In this document: in pieces, positions 1-8,013 of the stretch
Layout of the letters: each line of letters opens with the position of its first letter
Position numbering within the stretch: position 1 is the stretch's first letter
From: Cupriavidus basilensis
GTDB lineage: Bacteria; Pseudomonadota; Gammaproteobacteria; Burkholderiales; Burkholderiaceae
DNA length: 64,000 nucleotides
Reading direction: 5' to 3'
Assembly: GCF_000876015.1 (NCBI RefSeq)
Contig: NZ_BBQM01000014.1
Coordinates: 186,001-250,000 of the forward strand
The notes under the pieces: model-generated
The model's input: only the letters and a program-made list of their open reading frames with translations
What the model was told of the DNA's origin: nothing
Databases searched by the model: none
Position numbers and translations under genes: made by a program

Positions 1-698
1 AAGAGGCCGTGGAGGAAGCGCAGGGCTACGTGGAGCAGGGCTTCGGCGCGATCAAGATGAAGATCGGCCTGGGCTCGATCCACAAGGACCTGGAGCGCGT
101 GGCAGCGGTGCGCGACGCCATCGGCCCCAAGGTGCAGTTGATGGTGGACGCCAACCACTGCTTCACGGTGCCGCAGGCCATCAACATCGGCCGCGAGCTG
201 GAGAAGCTCGACGTGCACTGGTTCGAGGAGCCGATCTCGCCGGAAGACGTGGACGGCTACGTGGAGGTGTCGCGCCGGCTGGACATGGCGATCGCCGGCG
301 GCGAGAACGAGTTCACCAAGTTCAGCTTCCGCCATCTGCTGGAAAAGCGCGCGATGGACATCGTGCAGCCGGATGTGTGCGCGGCCGGCGGCATCACCGA
401 GTGCAAGAAGATCGCCACGCTGGCGCAGGCGCATTCGGTGCAGTGCGTGCCGCACGCATGGGGCACGGCCATCGGGCTGGCGGCCACCATGCATTTCCTG
501 GCCTCGCTGCCCAACTGCCCGCCCTGCCTGGTGCCGGTGCATCCGATGCTGGAGTACGAGCAGACCTTCAACCCGTTCCGCGACGAGCTCAGCACCACGC
601 CGCTCACGCACACGCGCGGCATCGTCGCGGTGCCGACCGGGCCGGGGCTGGGCATCGAGATCGACCGCGAAGTCCTGCGCAAGTATCGTGTCGCCTGA
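1..698 (+). CDS. Mandelate racemase/muconate lactonizing-type enzyme, 5' partial
   Basis: The gene starts upstream of the window; the frame is open from base 3 and about 232 C-terminal residues are visible. They form the catalytic barrel of an enolase-superfamily enzyme of the mandelate racemase subgroup: the K-x-K base motif (IKMKIG), the three metal ligands in MVDANH, WFEEP and GGENE, and a catalytic His in VPHAWG. These enzymes remove the alpha proton of a carboxylate and usually dehydrate or epimerise sugar acids. It is followed 15 bases later by a D-2-hydroxyacid dehydrogenase and then by a second, divergent member of the same superfamily, so a hydroxy-acid or sugar-acid catabolic operon is likely. 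The substrate cannot be read from sequence. Confidence 0.9.
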   Translation, partial: EAVEEAQGYVEQGFGAIKMKIGLGSIHKDLERVAAVRDAIGPKVQLMVDANHCFTVPQAINIGRELEKLDVHWFEEPISPEDVDGYVEVSRRLDMAIAGGENEFTKFSFRHLLEKRAMDIVQPDVCAAGGITECKKIATLAQAHSVQCVPHAWGTAIGLAATMHFLASLPNCPPCLVPVHPMLEYEQTFNPFRDELSTTPLTHTRGIVAVPTGPGLGIEIDREVLRKYRVA

Positions 699-713
699 GG
701 CGGGAGAACGCAC

Positions 714-1709
714 ATGACGCGACCTCTCATTCTCTGCACGCTGCCCATGCACGCATCCGGCGCCGCCCTGCTGGCGCCGGTGGCGGAGCTGGTGGTGGCG
801 CCCGACACCGGCGCCGACACGCTGCGCCGCATGGTGCGCGACGCGGACTACCTGCTGGTGCGCAGCCACCTGCCCGCCGACCTGTTCGACGGCGCGCCCC
901 GGCTCAAGGGCGTGGTGCGCAACGGCACCGGGCTCGACATGATTCCGGTCGATGCCGCCACCGCGCTCGGCATTCCCGTGGCCAACGTGCCCGGTGCCAA
1001 CGCGCAGGCGGTGGCCGAATACTGCATCGGCGCCTTTCTCGCGCTGGCGCGGCGCTTCGGCATGATGGACGCGGCTTTGCGCGGCGCCGGCTGGGCCGAG
1101 GCGCGCGCGCTCAGCGCGCCGACCGTCGAACTGGCGGGCAAGACGGTCGGCATCGTCGGCCTGGGCAATATCGGCGGCAGGCTCGCGCGCATCTGCGCCG
1201 GGGCGTTCGGCATGACCGTGCTGGCCAGCCAGCCCGGCGAGGCCGGCCTGCCGGACTTCGTCACGCGGGTCACGCTGGACGAACTGCTGCGGCGAAGCGA
1301 TTTCGTCTCGTTGAACTGCCCGCTGACGCCGCAGACCCATCACCTGCTCGACGCGGCGCGGCTGCGCGCGATGAAGCCGGGCGCGTTCCTGGTCAACGCC
1401 GCGCGCGGCGAGGTCGTCGACGAGGATGCGCTGGTGCGGGCGCTGGGCGAAGGCTGGATCGCCGGCGCCGCGCTCGACGTGTTCGCGCGGCAGCCGCTGG
1501 CGCCCGCGCATCCGCTGCTGGCGCTCGACAACGTGATGCTCACCCCGCACGCGGCGTCGCTCACGCAAGAGAGTTCGGAGAAGATGAGCACGGGCGCGGC
1601 GCGCCAGCTGCTGCAGCTCATTGCCGGCGAGCGTCCCGAGTTCCTGGTCAACCCGCAGGTCTGGGACGGCCATGCCAGCCGCCGGGCCGTGGAGGTGCAA
1701 CGTGCCTGA
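714..1709 (+). CDS. D-2-hydroxyacid dehydrogenase family protein
   Basis: 331 residues, the usual length for NAD(P)-dependent D-isomer 2-hydroxyacid dehydrogenases, which interconvert 2-oxo acids and D-2-hydroxy acids. The Rossmann motif is VGIVGLGNIGG, at about residues 142-152. Catalytic Arg231 (NAARGEVVDED) and His279 (TPHAAS) are present. The position that normally holds the catalytic Glu (the E of the family's DVFxxEPL motif) is Gln260 here (DVFARQPL, codon CAG). The gene sits between two enolase-superfamily dehydratase genes; its stop overlaps the GTG start of the next gene, indicating translational coupling. It probably reduces a keto acid made by the neighbouring dehydratases. Confidence 0.9.
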   Translation: MTRPLILCTLPMHASGAALLAPVAELVVAPDTGADTLRRMVRDADYLLVRSHLPADLFDGAPRLKGVVRNGTGLDMIPVDAATALGIPVANVPGANAQAVAEYCIGAFLALARRFGMMDAALRGAGWAEARALSAPTVELAGKTVGIVGLGNIGGRLARICAGAFGMTVLASQPGEAGLPDFVTRVTLDELLRRSDFVSLNCPLTPQTHHLLDAARLRAMKPGAFLVNAARGEVVDEDALVRALGEGWIAGAALDVFARQPLAPAHPLLALDNVMLTPHAASLTQESSEKMSTGAARQLLQLIAGERPEFLVNPQVWDGHASRRAVEVQRA

Positions 1710-2856
1710 TACCCAATCGAGCCTGAAGATCGTCAGCGTGGAAGGGTTTGCCACCTCGTTCCCGGTCAGGCAGGGCGTGACGCTCGGCATCGGGCGCGCG
1801 GTCAAGCGCGACGCGCTGATCGTCAAGGTGATCACCGAAGGCGGGCTGGTGGGCTGGGGCGAATCGCACCACGGCCGCTGCCCGGGCGCGATCGCCCAGT
1901 TGATCAACACCACGCTGCGCCAACTGGTGACGGGCATGGAGGCGCACGATGTGGTCGGCGTGTGGGCGCGCATCTACGCGCGCCAGCTTGCCAGCCACGG
2001 CATGGGCACCGCGTGCGCGCTGGCCATGAGCGGCATCGACCAGGCGCTGTGGGACATCCGCGGCAAGGCGGTGGGCTGGCCGCTGTACAAGCTGCTGGGC
2101 GGCAGCCGCAGGCCGGTGCCGGCCTATGCCGGCGGCATCTCGCTCGGCTTCCAGCCGCCGGCGGCGCTGGTGGACGAGGTGGCGGCGCTGCGCGCGCAGG
2201 GCTACCGCGCGGTGAAGCTGCGCTTCGGCGACAGCGTGGCGCGCGACGTGGAGCGGCTGGAGGCGATCCGCCGGGCCTTCGGCGCGGAGCTGAAGATCAT
2301 GGTGGACGCCAACACCGGCTACCGCCTCGACGACGTGCGCCGCGTGATGCCGGCGCTGGTGGCGATGGACGTGGCGTGGCTGGAGGAGCCGTTCCCGCCG
2401 CAGGACTACCGCGACTACCGCCACGCCGCCGCGCTGGGCGGCGTGCCGCTGGCCGCCGGCGAGAACCACTACACGCGCTTCGAGTTCAACCGCCTGATCC
2501 GCGAGGAATCGGTGCAGGTGTTGCAGCCCGACCTGTCCAAGACCGGCGGCATCACCGAAGGCCTGCGCATCGCGGCGATGGCATCGGGCGAGAAGCTCGC
2601 CATCCATCCGCACACGTCCGCCAGTGGGCTGAACATGGCCGCCAGCATCCACCTGCTGTCGGCCATCGAGAACCCCGGTTACTTCGAGGCCGACGTGGCT
2701 CGCGAAAACCTGTTCCGCGACCAGTTGACCACGCGGCCGGACCGGCTCGACGCGGATGGCAACGTCATGCCGGGCGAGGCGCCGGGGCTGGGCATCGAGG
2801 TGGACGAGGATTTCCTGCGCGCGCATCCGGTGATCGAGGGGCCGGCCTATGTGTAG
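1702..2856 (+). CDS. Mandelate racemase/muconate lactonizing-type dehydratase
   Basis: 384 residues from a GTG start at 1702, chosen because GGAGG (1691-1695) sits about six bases before it and the family N-terminus (KIVSVEGFATSFPV) follows directly. The C-terminal barrel has KLRFG in place of the K-x-K motif, metal ligands in MVDANT, WLEEP and AGENH, and a catalytic His in IHPHTS. The lid domain is residues 1 to about 125. It is a complete paralogue, not a close copy, of the partial gene at the window start. It overlaps the dehydrogenase stop by eight bases. Likely role: dehydration of a sugar acid or other alpha-hydroxy acid; the exact substrate is unknown. Confidence 0.9.
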   Translation: MPDTQSSLKIVSVEGFATSFPVRQGVTLGIGRAVKRDALIVKVITEGGLVGWGESHHGRCPGAIAQLINTTLRQLVTGMEAHDVVGVWARIYARQLASHGMGTACALAMSGIDQALWDIRGKAVGWPLYKLLGGSRRPVPAYAGGISLGFQPPAALVDEVAALRAQGYRAVKLRFGDSVARDVERLEAIRRAFGAELKIMVDANTGYRLDDVRRVMPALVAMDVAWLEEPFPPQDYRDYRHAAALGGVPLAAGENHYTRFEFNRLIREESVQVLQPDLSKTGGITEGLRIAAMASGEKLAIHPHTSASGLNMAASIHLLSAIENPGYFEADVARENLFRDQLTTRPDRLDADGNVMPGEAPGLGIEVDEDFLRAHPVIEGPAYV

Positions 2857-2928
2857 GGGAGCGGGCTAGCCGCGCCGGATCGCCGCCGCGGCAATGCAGG
2901 ACAACATAACTACAGACAGGAGACAGAC

Positions 2929-3912
2929 ATGTACATCAAGACGCTACTGGCGGCCGCGGCCGCCATCGCGCTGGCCGCGCCGCCGCTGGCCGCGGCGCAG
3001 GGCACGGCGCAGGATTTCCCGCGCAAGCCGATCCGCATCATCGTGCCCTACGTGGCCGGCGGCAGCACCGACCTGCTGGCGCGCCTGGTCGGGCAGAAGC
3101 TGACCGAGAAATGGGGCCAGCCGGTGGTGGTGGAGAACCGCCCGGGCGCCAACGGCATGGTCGGTACGGAGTTCGTGGCCAAGGCGCCGCCGGACGGCTA
3201 TACGCTCGGCATCGCCTCGCCCGGCACGCACGCGGCCAATGCCAGCCTCTACAAGAACGTGCCGTACGACACCGTGCGCGACTTCACGCCGGTCACGCTG
3301 GCGGTCAACGCGCCGATGCTGCTGGTGGCCAACCCGCAGCTCAAGGTCAAGAGCGTGCGCGAGCTGATCGCGCTGGCCAAGGCGCACCCGGACAGCATCA
3401 GCTACGCCTCGGGCGGCAGCGGCTCGTCCCAGCACCTGGCGATGGAGCAGTTCATGTACATGGCCGGCATCAAGATGGTCCACGTGCCTTACAAGGGCTC
3501 GTCCAATTCCTATACCGACCTGCTCGGCGGGCGCGTCTCGGTCGAGTTCGACGTGCTGCCCACGGCCACGCCGCACACCCGCAGCGGCAAGCTGCTGGCG
3601 CTGGCGACGGCGGCCGACAAGCCGCTGCCGCAGATGCCCGACGTGCCCACGGTGGCGTCGGCCGGCGTGCCGGGCTTCACGGCGTCGTCGTGGTACGGCT
3701 TCGTCGGGCCGGCGGGCATGCCGAAGGACATCCTGGCCAAGCTCAACACCGAGATCGTGGCCGCGCTGCGCCAGCCGTCGTCGGTCGAGACGCTGGAGAA
3801 GGCCGGCCTGCAGGTGGTGGCCGGCACGCCCGAGCAGTTCGCCGCGCATATCAGGTCGGAGATGGACAAGGCCGCCAGGATCATCGCCGAGGCGCATATC
3901 CAGCCGGACTGA
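2929..3912 (+). CDS. Bug-family tripartite tricarboxylate transport substrate-binding protein
   Basis: 327 residues with a typical Sec signal peptide (MYIKTLLAAAAAIALAAPPL, cleavage near AAAQG) and a good ribosome site (AGGAGA at 2918-2923). The mature protein shows the Bug (TctC) pattern: FPRKPIRIIVPYVAGGSTD at the N-terminus, then ENRPGANGMVG, and HVPYKGSS near the middle. Bug proteins are periplasmic receptors for carboxylates. They are hugely expanded in Bordetella, Cupriavidus and relatives and often lack dedicated membrane subunits, as here. Its position 72 bases after two dehydratases and a hydroxyacid dehydrogenase suggests it captures the hydroxy-acid substrate of that pathway. Confidence 0.93.
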   Translation: MYIKTLLAAAAAIALAAPPLAAAQGTAQDFPRKPIRIIVPYVAGGSTDLLARLVGQKLTEKWGQPVVVENRPGANGMVGTEFVAKAPPDGYTLGIASPGTHAANASLYKNVPYDTVRDFTPVTLAVNAPMLLVANPQLKVKSVRELIALAKAHPDSISYASGGSGSSQHLAMEQFMYMAGIKMVHVPYKGSSNSYTDLLGGRVSVEFDVLPTATPHTRSGKLLALATAADKPLPQMPDVPTVASAGVPGFTASSWYGFVGPAGMPKDILAKLNTEIVAALRQPSSVETLEKAGLQVVAGTPEQFAAHIRSEMDKAARIIAEAHIQPD

Positions 3913-4057
3913 GCGCCGTTGGGGGCGGCTGATGATCTGCATCAAGAGCCGCCGGGCGGTGTTTGCGCATAATCAAACTCGCGATTCCCGATTCCCGCCG
4001 GAGTTGCTGCCGGGTTCCCGGGCATCGCGCTACCGCGCAACCCTTCCGATACCCGCT

Positions 4058-5194
4058 ATGGCAGCACACGTACATAACATCGATTCGTCCCCCTCCGGCC
4101 AGCCCGATTCCGCCAACCCGCCAGCCGACGCGCGTCCGGTCGCCAAGGGCGACGTGATTCCGACCCGCACGCCGCGCTCGGCCGAGCGCAACACCGTCAT
4201 CGACGCCGTGGACGCCGCCGCGCAACTGGCGGCCAGCAGCATGCAGGACATCCTCGCTCAGGCCGCCGTCGAGGGCGAGGAAGGCATGCTCGGCGTGGTC
4301 AGGACGCTGATGGACGGCATGTCTCCCGACGAAGCCGCGCAACTGCGCAGCCTCATCCTCGAAGGCGATCCCGGCGCCTGGCAGGTGGGCAAGCGCAGGC
4401 ATCCGGACCACGAGCTGTCGCCGGGCTGGCGCGAGGGCCTGTATCCGTACCAGAACCTGATGTCGCGGCGCAATTACGAGAAACAGAAATACCGGCTCCA
4501 GGTGGAATTCCTGAAGCTGCAGGCCTGGGTCAAGGAAACCGGCCAGCGCGTGGTGATCCTGTTCGAGGGGCGCGACGCGGCCGGCAAGGGCGGCGCCATC
4601 AAACGCTTCATGGAACACCTGAACCCGCGCGGCGCGCGCGTGGTGGCGCTGGAAAAGCCCACCGAATCCGAGCGCGGCCAGTGGTACTTCCAGCGCTACG
4701 TCCAGCACCTGCCCTCGGCCGGCGAGATCGTGCTGTTCGACCGCTCCTGGTACAACCGCGCCGGCGTGGAACACGTGATGGGATTCTGCTCGCCGCAGGA
4801 ATACCAGGATTTCCTGATGCAGGTGCCCGAGTTCGAGCGGCATCTGGTGCGCAGCGGCATCCACCTGTTCAAGTTCTGGTTCTCGGTCAGCCAGAAGGAG
4901 CAGCGCCGGCGCTTCCGCGAGCGCGAGATCCATCCGCTCAAGCAATGGAAGCTCAGCCCGGTCGACGTCGCCTCGCTCGACAAGTGGGATGCCTACACGC
5001 GGGCGAAGGAAACGATGTTCGCGCGCACCGATACCGCCGATTCGCCGTGGACCGTGATCCGCTCCGACTGCAAGAAGCGGGCGCGCCTGAACGCGATGCG
5101 GCACGTGCTGCTGCGCTTTCCCTACGCCAACCGCGACGTCGAGGCGGTCGGCCCGACCGATCCGCTGATCGTCGGGCGGGCGCTGGCGGGCTAG
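4058..5194 (+). CDS. ppk2: Polyphosphate kinase 2 family protein
   Basis: 378 residues from ATG 4058 (MAAHVHNIDSS). The frame is open further upstream, but that part is arginine-rich and unlike the family. A variable N-terminal extension of about 130 residues precedes the PPK2 core. The Walker A loop is GRDAAGKGG at 171-179 (Lys177), and the Walker B/lid region is DRSWYNRAGVE starting at Asp228. PPK2 enzymes transfer phosphate between polyphosphate and nucleoside di- or monophosphates in the cytoplasm. No strong ribosome site precedes the chosen start. The gene stands alone and faces the carbonic anhydrase gene. The subclass (ADP/GDP or AMP preference) cannot be assigned from this. Confidence 0.93.
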   Translation: MAAHVHNIDSSPSGQPDSANPPADARPVAKGDVIPTRTPRSAERNTVIDAVDAAAQLAASSMQDILAQAAVEGEEGMLGVVRTLMDGMSPDEAAQLRSLILEGDPGAWQVGKRRHPDHELSPGWREGLYPYQNLMSRRNYEKQKYRLQVEFLKLQAWVKETGQRVVILFEGRDAAGKGGAIKRFMEHLNPRGARVVALEKPTESERGQWYFQRYVQHLPSAGEIVLFDRSWYNRAGVEHVMGFCSPQEYQDFLMQVPEFERHLVRSGIHLFKFWFSVSQKEQRRRFREREIHPLKQWKLSPVDVASLDKWDAYTRAKETMFARTDTADSPWTVIRSDCKKRARLNAMRHVLLRFPYANRDVEAVGPTDPLIVGRALAG

Positions 5195-5208
5195 CCCGGC
5201 CCGCCCCT

Positions 5209-5243
5209 CGGCGGCGCGGGCTGTCGTTCAGTCCGCGCCGCCG
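5209..5243. terminator. Hairpin between convergent ppk2 and carbonic anhydrase genes
   Basis: Arms CGGCGGCGCGG (5209-5219) and CCGCGCCGCCG (5233-5243) are perfect 11-base complements around a 13-base loop. The hairpin spans the gap between convergent genes, with one arm inside the last codons of the carbonic anhydrase. There is no T-tract on either side, so terminator function is likely but not certain. Confidence 0.5.
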
Positions 5244-5980
5244 GACCGTATCTCGCGTCCGTTGAGCGGCTGCGCGGGGCGCGCGTTCATCGGGTACAGC
5301 GCGCGGAACGCCGCCAGTTGCGCCGCGGAAATCTCCAGCGGCGTCCTGAACACGCGCCAGCGCACGCCTTCGCTGCACGGCGGCGTGGTCAGCGAACCCA
5401 TGTAGGCGTAATAGCCGCGCGCGCCGGGCAGCAGCGCCGCCGGGTCGAGCGCGGCCAGCTTCCGCTTTTCTCCCTTATGGGCGGGCAGGCTGGCGAAGAC
5501 CGGCTTCAGGGCCGCGTTCTCCTCGCCCAGCCTGAACAGCACCGCCACCACCGCAAGCCGGCCCTCGGCATCCCTGTGGACCAGATGCGCGGCCAGCGGA
5601 TAGGCCTTGCCGTCGAACGTGGTTTCGCTGGGCGTATGGAAATGGAACTGTAGCAACTGGTAGGCCGTGCCGTCGATGCGCGCCGTGCCCGCGCCGCGCA
5701 GGTTCGCCTGGATGGTGTGGCCGTTGTTGACCAGTTCCGCCGCGCCGCCGCGGTACGCGAAGGCCATCGCCTCGCCGCCGTCCTCCTTCTCCTGCACGCC
5801 GCCCAGGTCCACCGGCGACTGCGCCGCGCCGCCGCGGCAGCCGGCAAAGCGTTTGTCGAGGTCCGCCCAGTGCTCGGCGCCGGTGCGCCCCGAGTAGCTC
5901 CAGTGCGCCTCGTGTCCGGCGAATGCCGCGGGAGCGGCAAGCAGCGCGCACAGCGCCGCGGCAAGCATCTCTGTCTTCAT
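5228..5980 (-). CDS. Periplasmic alpha-class carbonic anhydrase
   Basis: 250 residues with a signal peptide (cleavage after AFA, residue 21) that exports it to the periplasm. Alpha-class features: HWSYSG near the mature N-terminus, QSPVDL, and the three zinc-binding histidines in QFHFHTPSE (His113, His115) and HLVH (His132). The C-terminal GSLTTPPCSEGVRW block is also present. It reversibly hydrates CO2. Cys48 and the Cys of TPPCSEG could form the disulfide usual in bacterial alpha enzymes. A GGGGAAACAGG stretch lies just before the start. It is convergent with ppk2; no operon partner is seen. Confidence 0.95.
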   Translation of the reverse strand: MKTEMLAAALCALLAAPAAFAGHEAHWSYSGRTGAEHWADLDKRFAGCRGGAAQSPVDLGGVQEKEDGGEAMAFAYRGGAAELVNNGHTIQANLRGAGTARIDGTAYQLLQFHFHTPSETTFDGKAYPLAAHLVHRDAEGRLAVVAVLFRLGEENAALKPVFASLPAHKGEKRKLAALDPAALLPGARGYYAYMGSLTTPPCSEGVRWRVFRTPLEISAAQLAAFRALYPMNARPAQPLNGREIRSGGAD

Positions 5981-6571
5981 CCTGTTTCCCCTGGTTGTCT
6001 TTCCATGTCGGGCAGCGCGCTGGGCCGCGCTGCGAGCCCGAAGTCTGCCAACGCATGATGAATTTGGCGATGCGGCGGATAACTCGGAAGTTTCGATTTT
6101 TCACTGTGAATCTTCTGATCTCGATTTCCATTTTCTGCATATCTGCCTGTCGTCTCCTTTTGGGCGCGAGGACAACTGGCAGCAGTGAGACAGGACGACG
6201 TAAAGGTCGCATCGGCCGCAGGAAAGACAGACGTTTACGAAGCGTGTCTCAGAAGAATCGACACGTTATGTCGTACGCGTCCTATGCATTCATTGGAATT
6301 AGTACCAATCAAAAAATGACGTTTCTCGATATCAAAGAGATGCTTCGTGGAATCTTCATGCGCGCCGGACAGTACATTTTCATTACCGGAGAGTGATGTG
6401 GTTGCCACCGCGGATCTCCCCGGAAATGAAGCGTCGAATGCCGAGATGCCAGACCGGGCATGGCCATTTTCCATGGCCGGCGAAGCGGTTCGGTTGCCAC
6501 CGCGCGGTCATGAGAGCGATGCGGCGAAGACGGTCATAGCTCCACTCACCTCAACCTGAAAAGGTAATCAC
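5981..6571. other. 590-base intergenic region upstream of fimbrial locus A
   Basis: This stretch is visibly richer in A and T than its surroundings and holds the upstream regions of the carbonic anhydrase gene (leftward) and the fimbrial subunit gene (rightward). Short open frames occur on both strands (for example 6235-6474, minus) but lack ribosome sites and protein-like composition, so I call none of them. I could not pick a convincing sigma-70 promoter or operator by eye. A region this long and AT-rich before a fimbrial subunit gene is a plausible binding zone for regulators. Confidence 0.5.
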
Positions 6572-7141
6572 ATGAAGCGCACAATCGTTGCATCCCTCGC
6601 CACCACCTGCGTGGCCCTGGCCGCCCTGACGCCGTCGCTGTCGCAGGCGTTCGACGGCCAGATCGACTTCACCGGCAGCATCACGGACGTGAGCTGCACC
6701 ATCAACGGCCATCAGCCGGGCGGTGGCAATCACACCCTGGTCGATCTGGGTACGATCAATCCGAACGTGTTTACCGGGCTGAATGCGCGCAGCACCGCCG
6801 TGCCGTTCAGCCTGGCGCTGGGCGGCGGCACGAACTGCATCGACGGCCGCAAGGCACTGGTCTCCTTCGATACGGGTTCGTCCAACATCGATCCCAACAC
6901 AGGCAACCTGATCCTGGTGGGCACCGGCGCGGCCAAGGGCGTGCAGGTCGAGGTCAGCGACGCCGGCAACGGCGCGTCCGGCAAGATCCCGCTGAACGTG
7001 GCGCAGACCACGCCGCAGACGGCCACGATCTCGGGCAACACCGCCACGCTGACCTACAGCGCCGTGTACGTGCAGACGGCTGGCTCCATCACGCCGGGCG
7101 CCGCCAACACGTTCATCCGCTACACGATGGTCTACAACTGA
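6572..7141 (+). CDS. Fimbrial major subunit, locus A
   Basis: 189 residues: a signal peptide ending SLSQA, then a mature pilin beginning FDGQIDFTGSITDVSCTING. The G-x-I-x-F-x-G-x-I-x-x-x-x-C start is the type 1 fimbrial pattern, with the first Cys in DVSCTIN and its partner in GGTNCIDG. The C-terminal strand ends IRYTMVYN, with the penultimate Tyr typical of chaperone-usher subunits that donate a strand to the neighbouring subunit. It is the first gene of a same-strand set running to 17783 (chaperone, usher, chaperone, two-partner secretion pair, tip adhesin) and is likely the main shaft protein. Confidence 0.92.
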   Translation: MKRTIVASLATTCVALAALTPSLSQAFDGQIDFTGSITDVSCTINGHQPGGGNHTLVDLGTINPNVFTGLNARSTAVPFSLALGGGTNCIDGRKALVSFDTGSSNIDPNTGNLILVGTGAAKGVQVEVSDAGNGASGKIPLNVAQTTPQTATISGNTATLTYSAVYVQTAGSITPGAANTFIRYTMVYN

Positions 7142-7163
7142 GCCGGGTCAGGATCCTGATCCC

Positions 7164-7934
7164 GTGAACGCCATGACGTCGGTCGCACACCTGTCTTTCC
7201 GCCTCGCCGCAGCCGGCGTCATGGCGCTCTCCGCCCTCGCCGCGCCGGCGCAGGCGGCCATTGTCATCCAGGGGACCCGCGTAGTGTTCCCCGCGGACTC
7301 CCGCGAAGTCACGCTGCGCATCAACAATCCCAGCGCCGCGCCCGTGCTGGTGCAAAGCTGGGTCGACGACGGCCACGCGGACATTCCGCCCGAGCAGGTG
7401 CGGGTGCCGTTCGTGCTCGCGCCGTCGGTTTCCCGCGTGGAGCCGAGCAAGGGCATGGTCTTGCGCATTTCCTACACGGGCGAGGCGCTGCCCGCGGACC
7501 GCGAGTCGCTGTTCTGGCTCAACGTGCTGGAAGTGCCTTCGAAACAGGAGGGCGCGGAGAACGTGCTGCAGTTCGCTTTCCGCAGCCGCATCAAGGTGTT
7601 CTTCCGGCCGGTCCAGCTCAAGGACGTGGACGCCGCCGCCGCCAGGCTCACCTGGAAGCTGGCCAGCGTGGACCGGACCGACGGCAAGTCCGGCAAGCAG
7701 CTTGCGGTGCAAGCGAGCAATCCCACGCCGTATTACGTTTCGTTCGGGTTCGTCGAAGCTACGCTGGACGGCAAGTCCGTGCTGGTGCCCGGCGGCATGG
7801 TCGCGCCGCTTGCCACGCAGACCATTGCCCTGCCCGATACCAAGCCTGGCAATCATGCCAAGGCGTCGGTCCGCTTCGAGGTCATCAACGACTATGGCGG
7901 CCGCTCGATAGAAGAGCGGACCCTGGCGAACTGA
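7164..7934 (+). CDS. Periplasmic fimbrial chaperone, locus A (first)
   Basis: 256 residues from GTG 7164 (AGGA at 7150-7153); ATG 7173 is an alternative start. After a signal peptide ending PAQA the mature protein opens AIVIQGTRVVFPADSREVT. It has the PapD-like chaperone signature (SLFWLNVLEVP), the conserved Arg near the N-terminus (GTRVVFP), and a subunit-binding Lys/Arg strand (FRSRIKVFFRP). Chaperones of this family cap pilin subunits in the periplasm by donor-strand complementation and hand them to the usher. It lies directly between its subunit gene and the usher. Confidence 0.93.
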   Translation: MNAMTSVAHLSFRLAAAGVMALSALAAPAQAAIVIQGTRVVFPADSREVTLRINNPSAAPVLVQSWVDDGHADIPPEQVRVPFVLAPSVSRVEPSKGMVLRISYTGEALPADRESLFWLNVLEVPSKQEGAENVLQFAFRSRIKVFFRPVQLKDVDAAAARLTWKLASVDRTDGKSGKQLAVQASNPTPYYVSFGFVEATLDGKSVLVPGGMVAPLATQTIALPDTKPGNHAKASVRFEVINDYGGRSIEERTLAN

Positions 7935-8013
7935 AGCTATCGCGCCCCGCTCCTTCCGCCGCTTGCGCAACATGGCGGACTCCCAATTCGAATCCAGGAA
8001 AGTCCCGTCGGCC

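Noticed and set aside
6235-6474. Minus-strand 79-residue frame in the AT-rich region before fimbrial locus A
   Set aside because: No ribosome site and no protein-like pattern; it more likely lies in a regulatory region.
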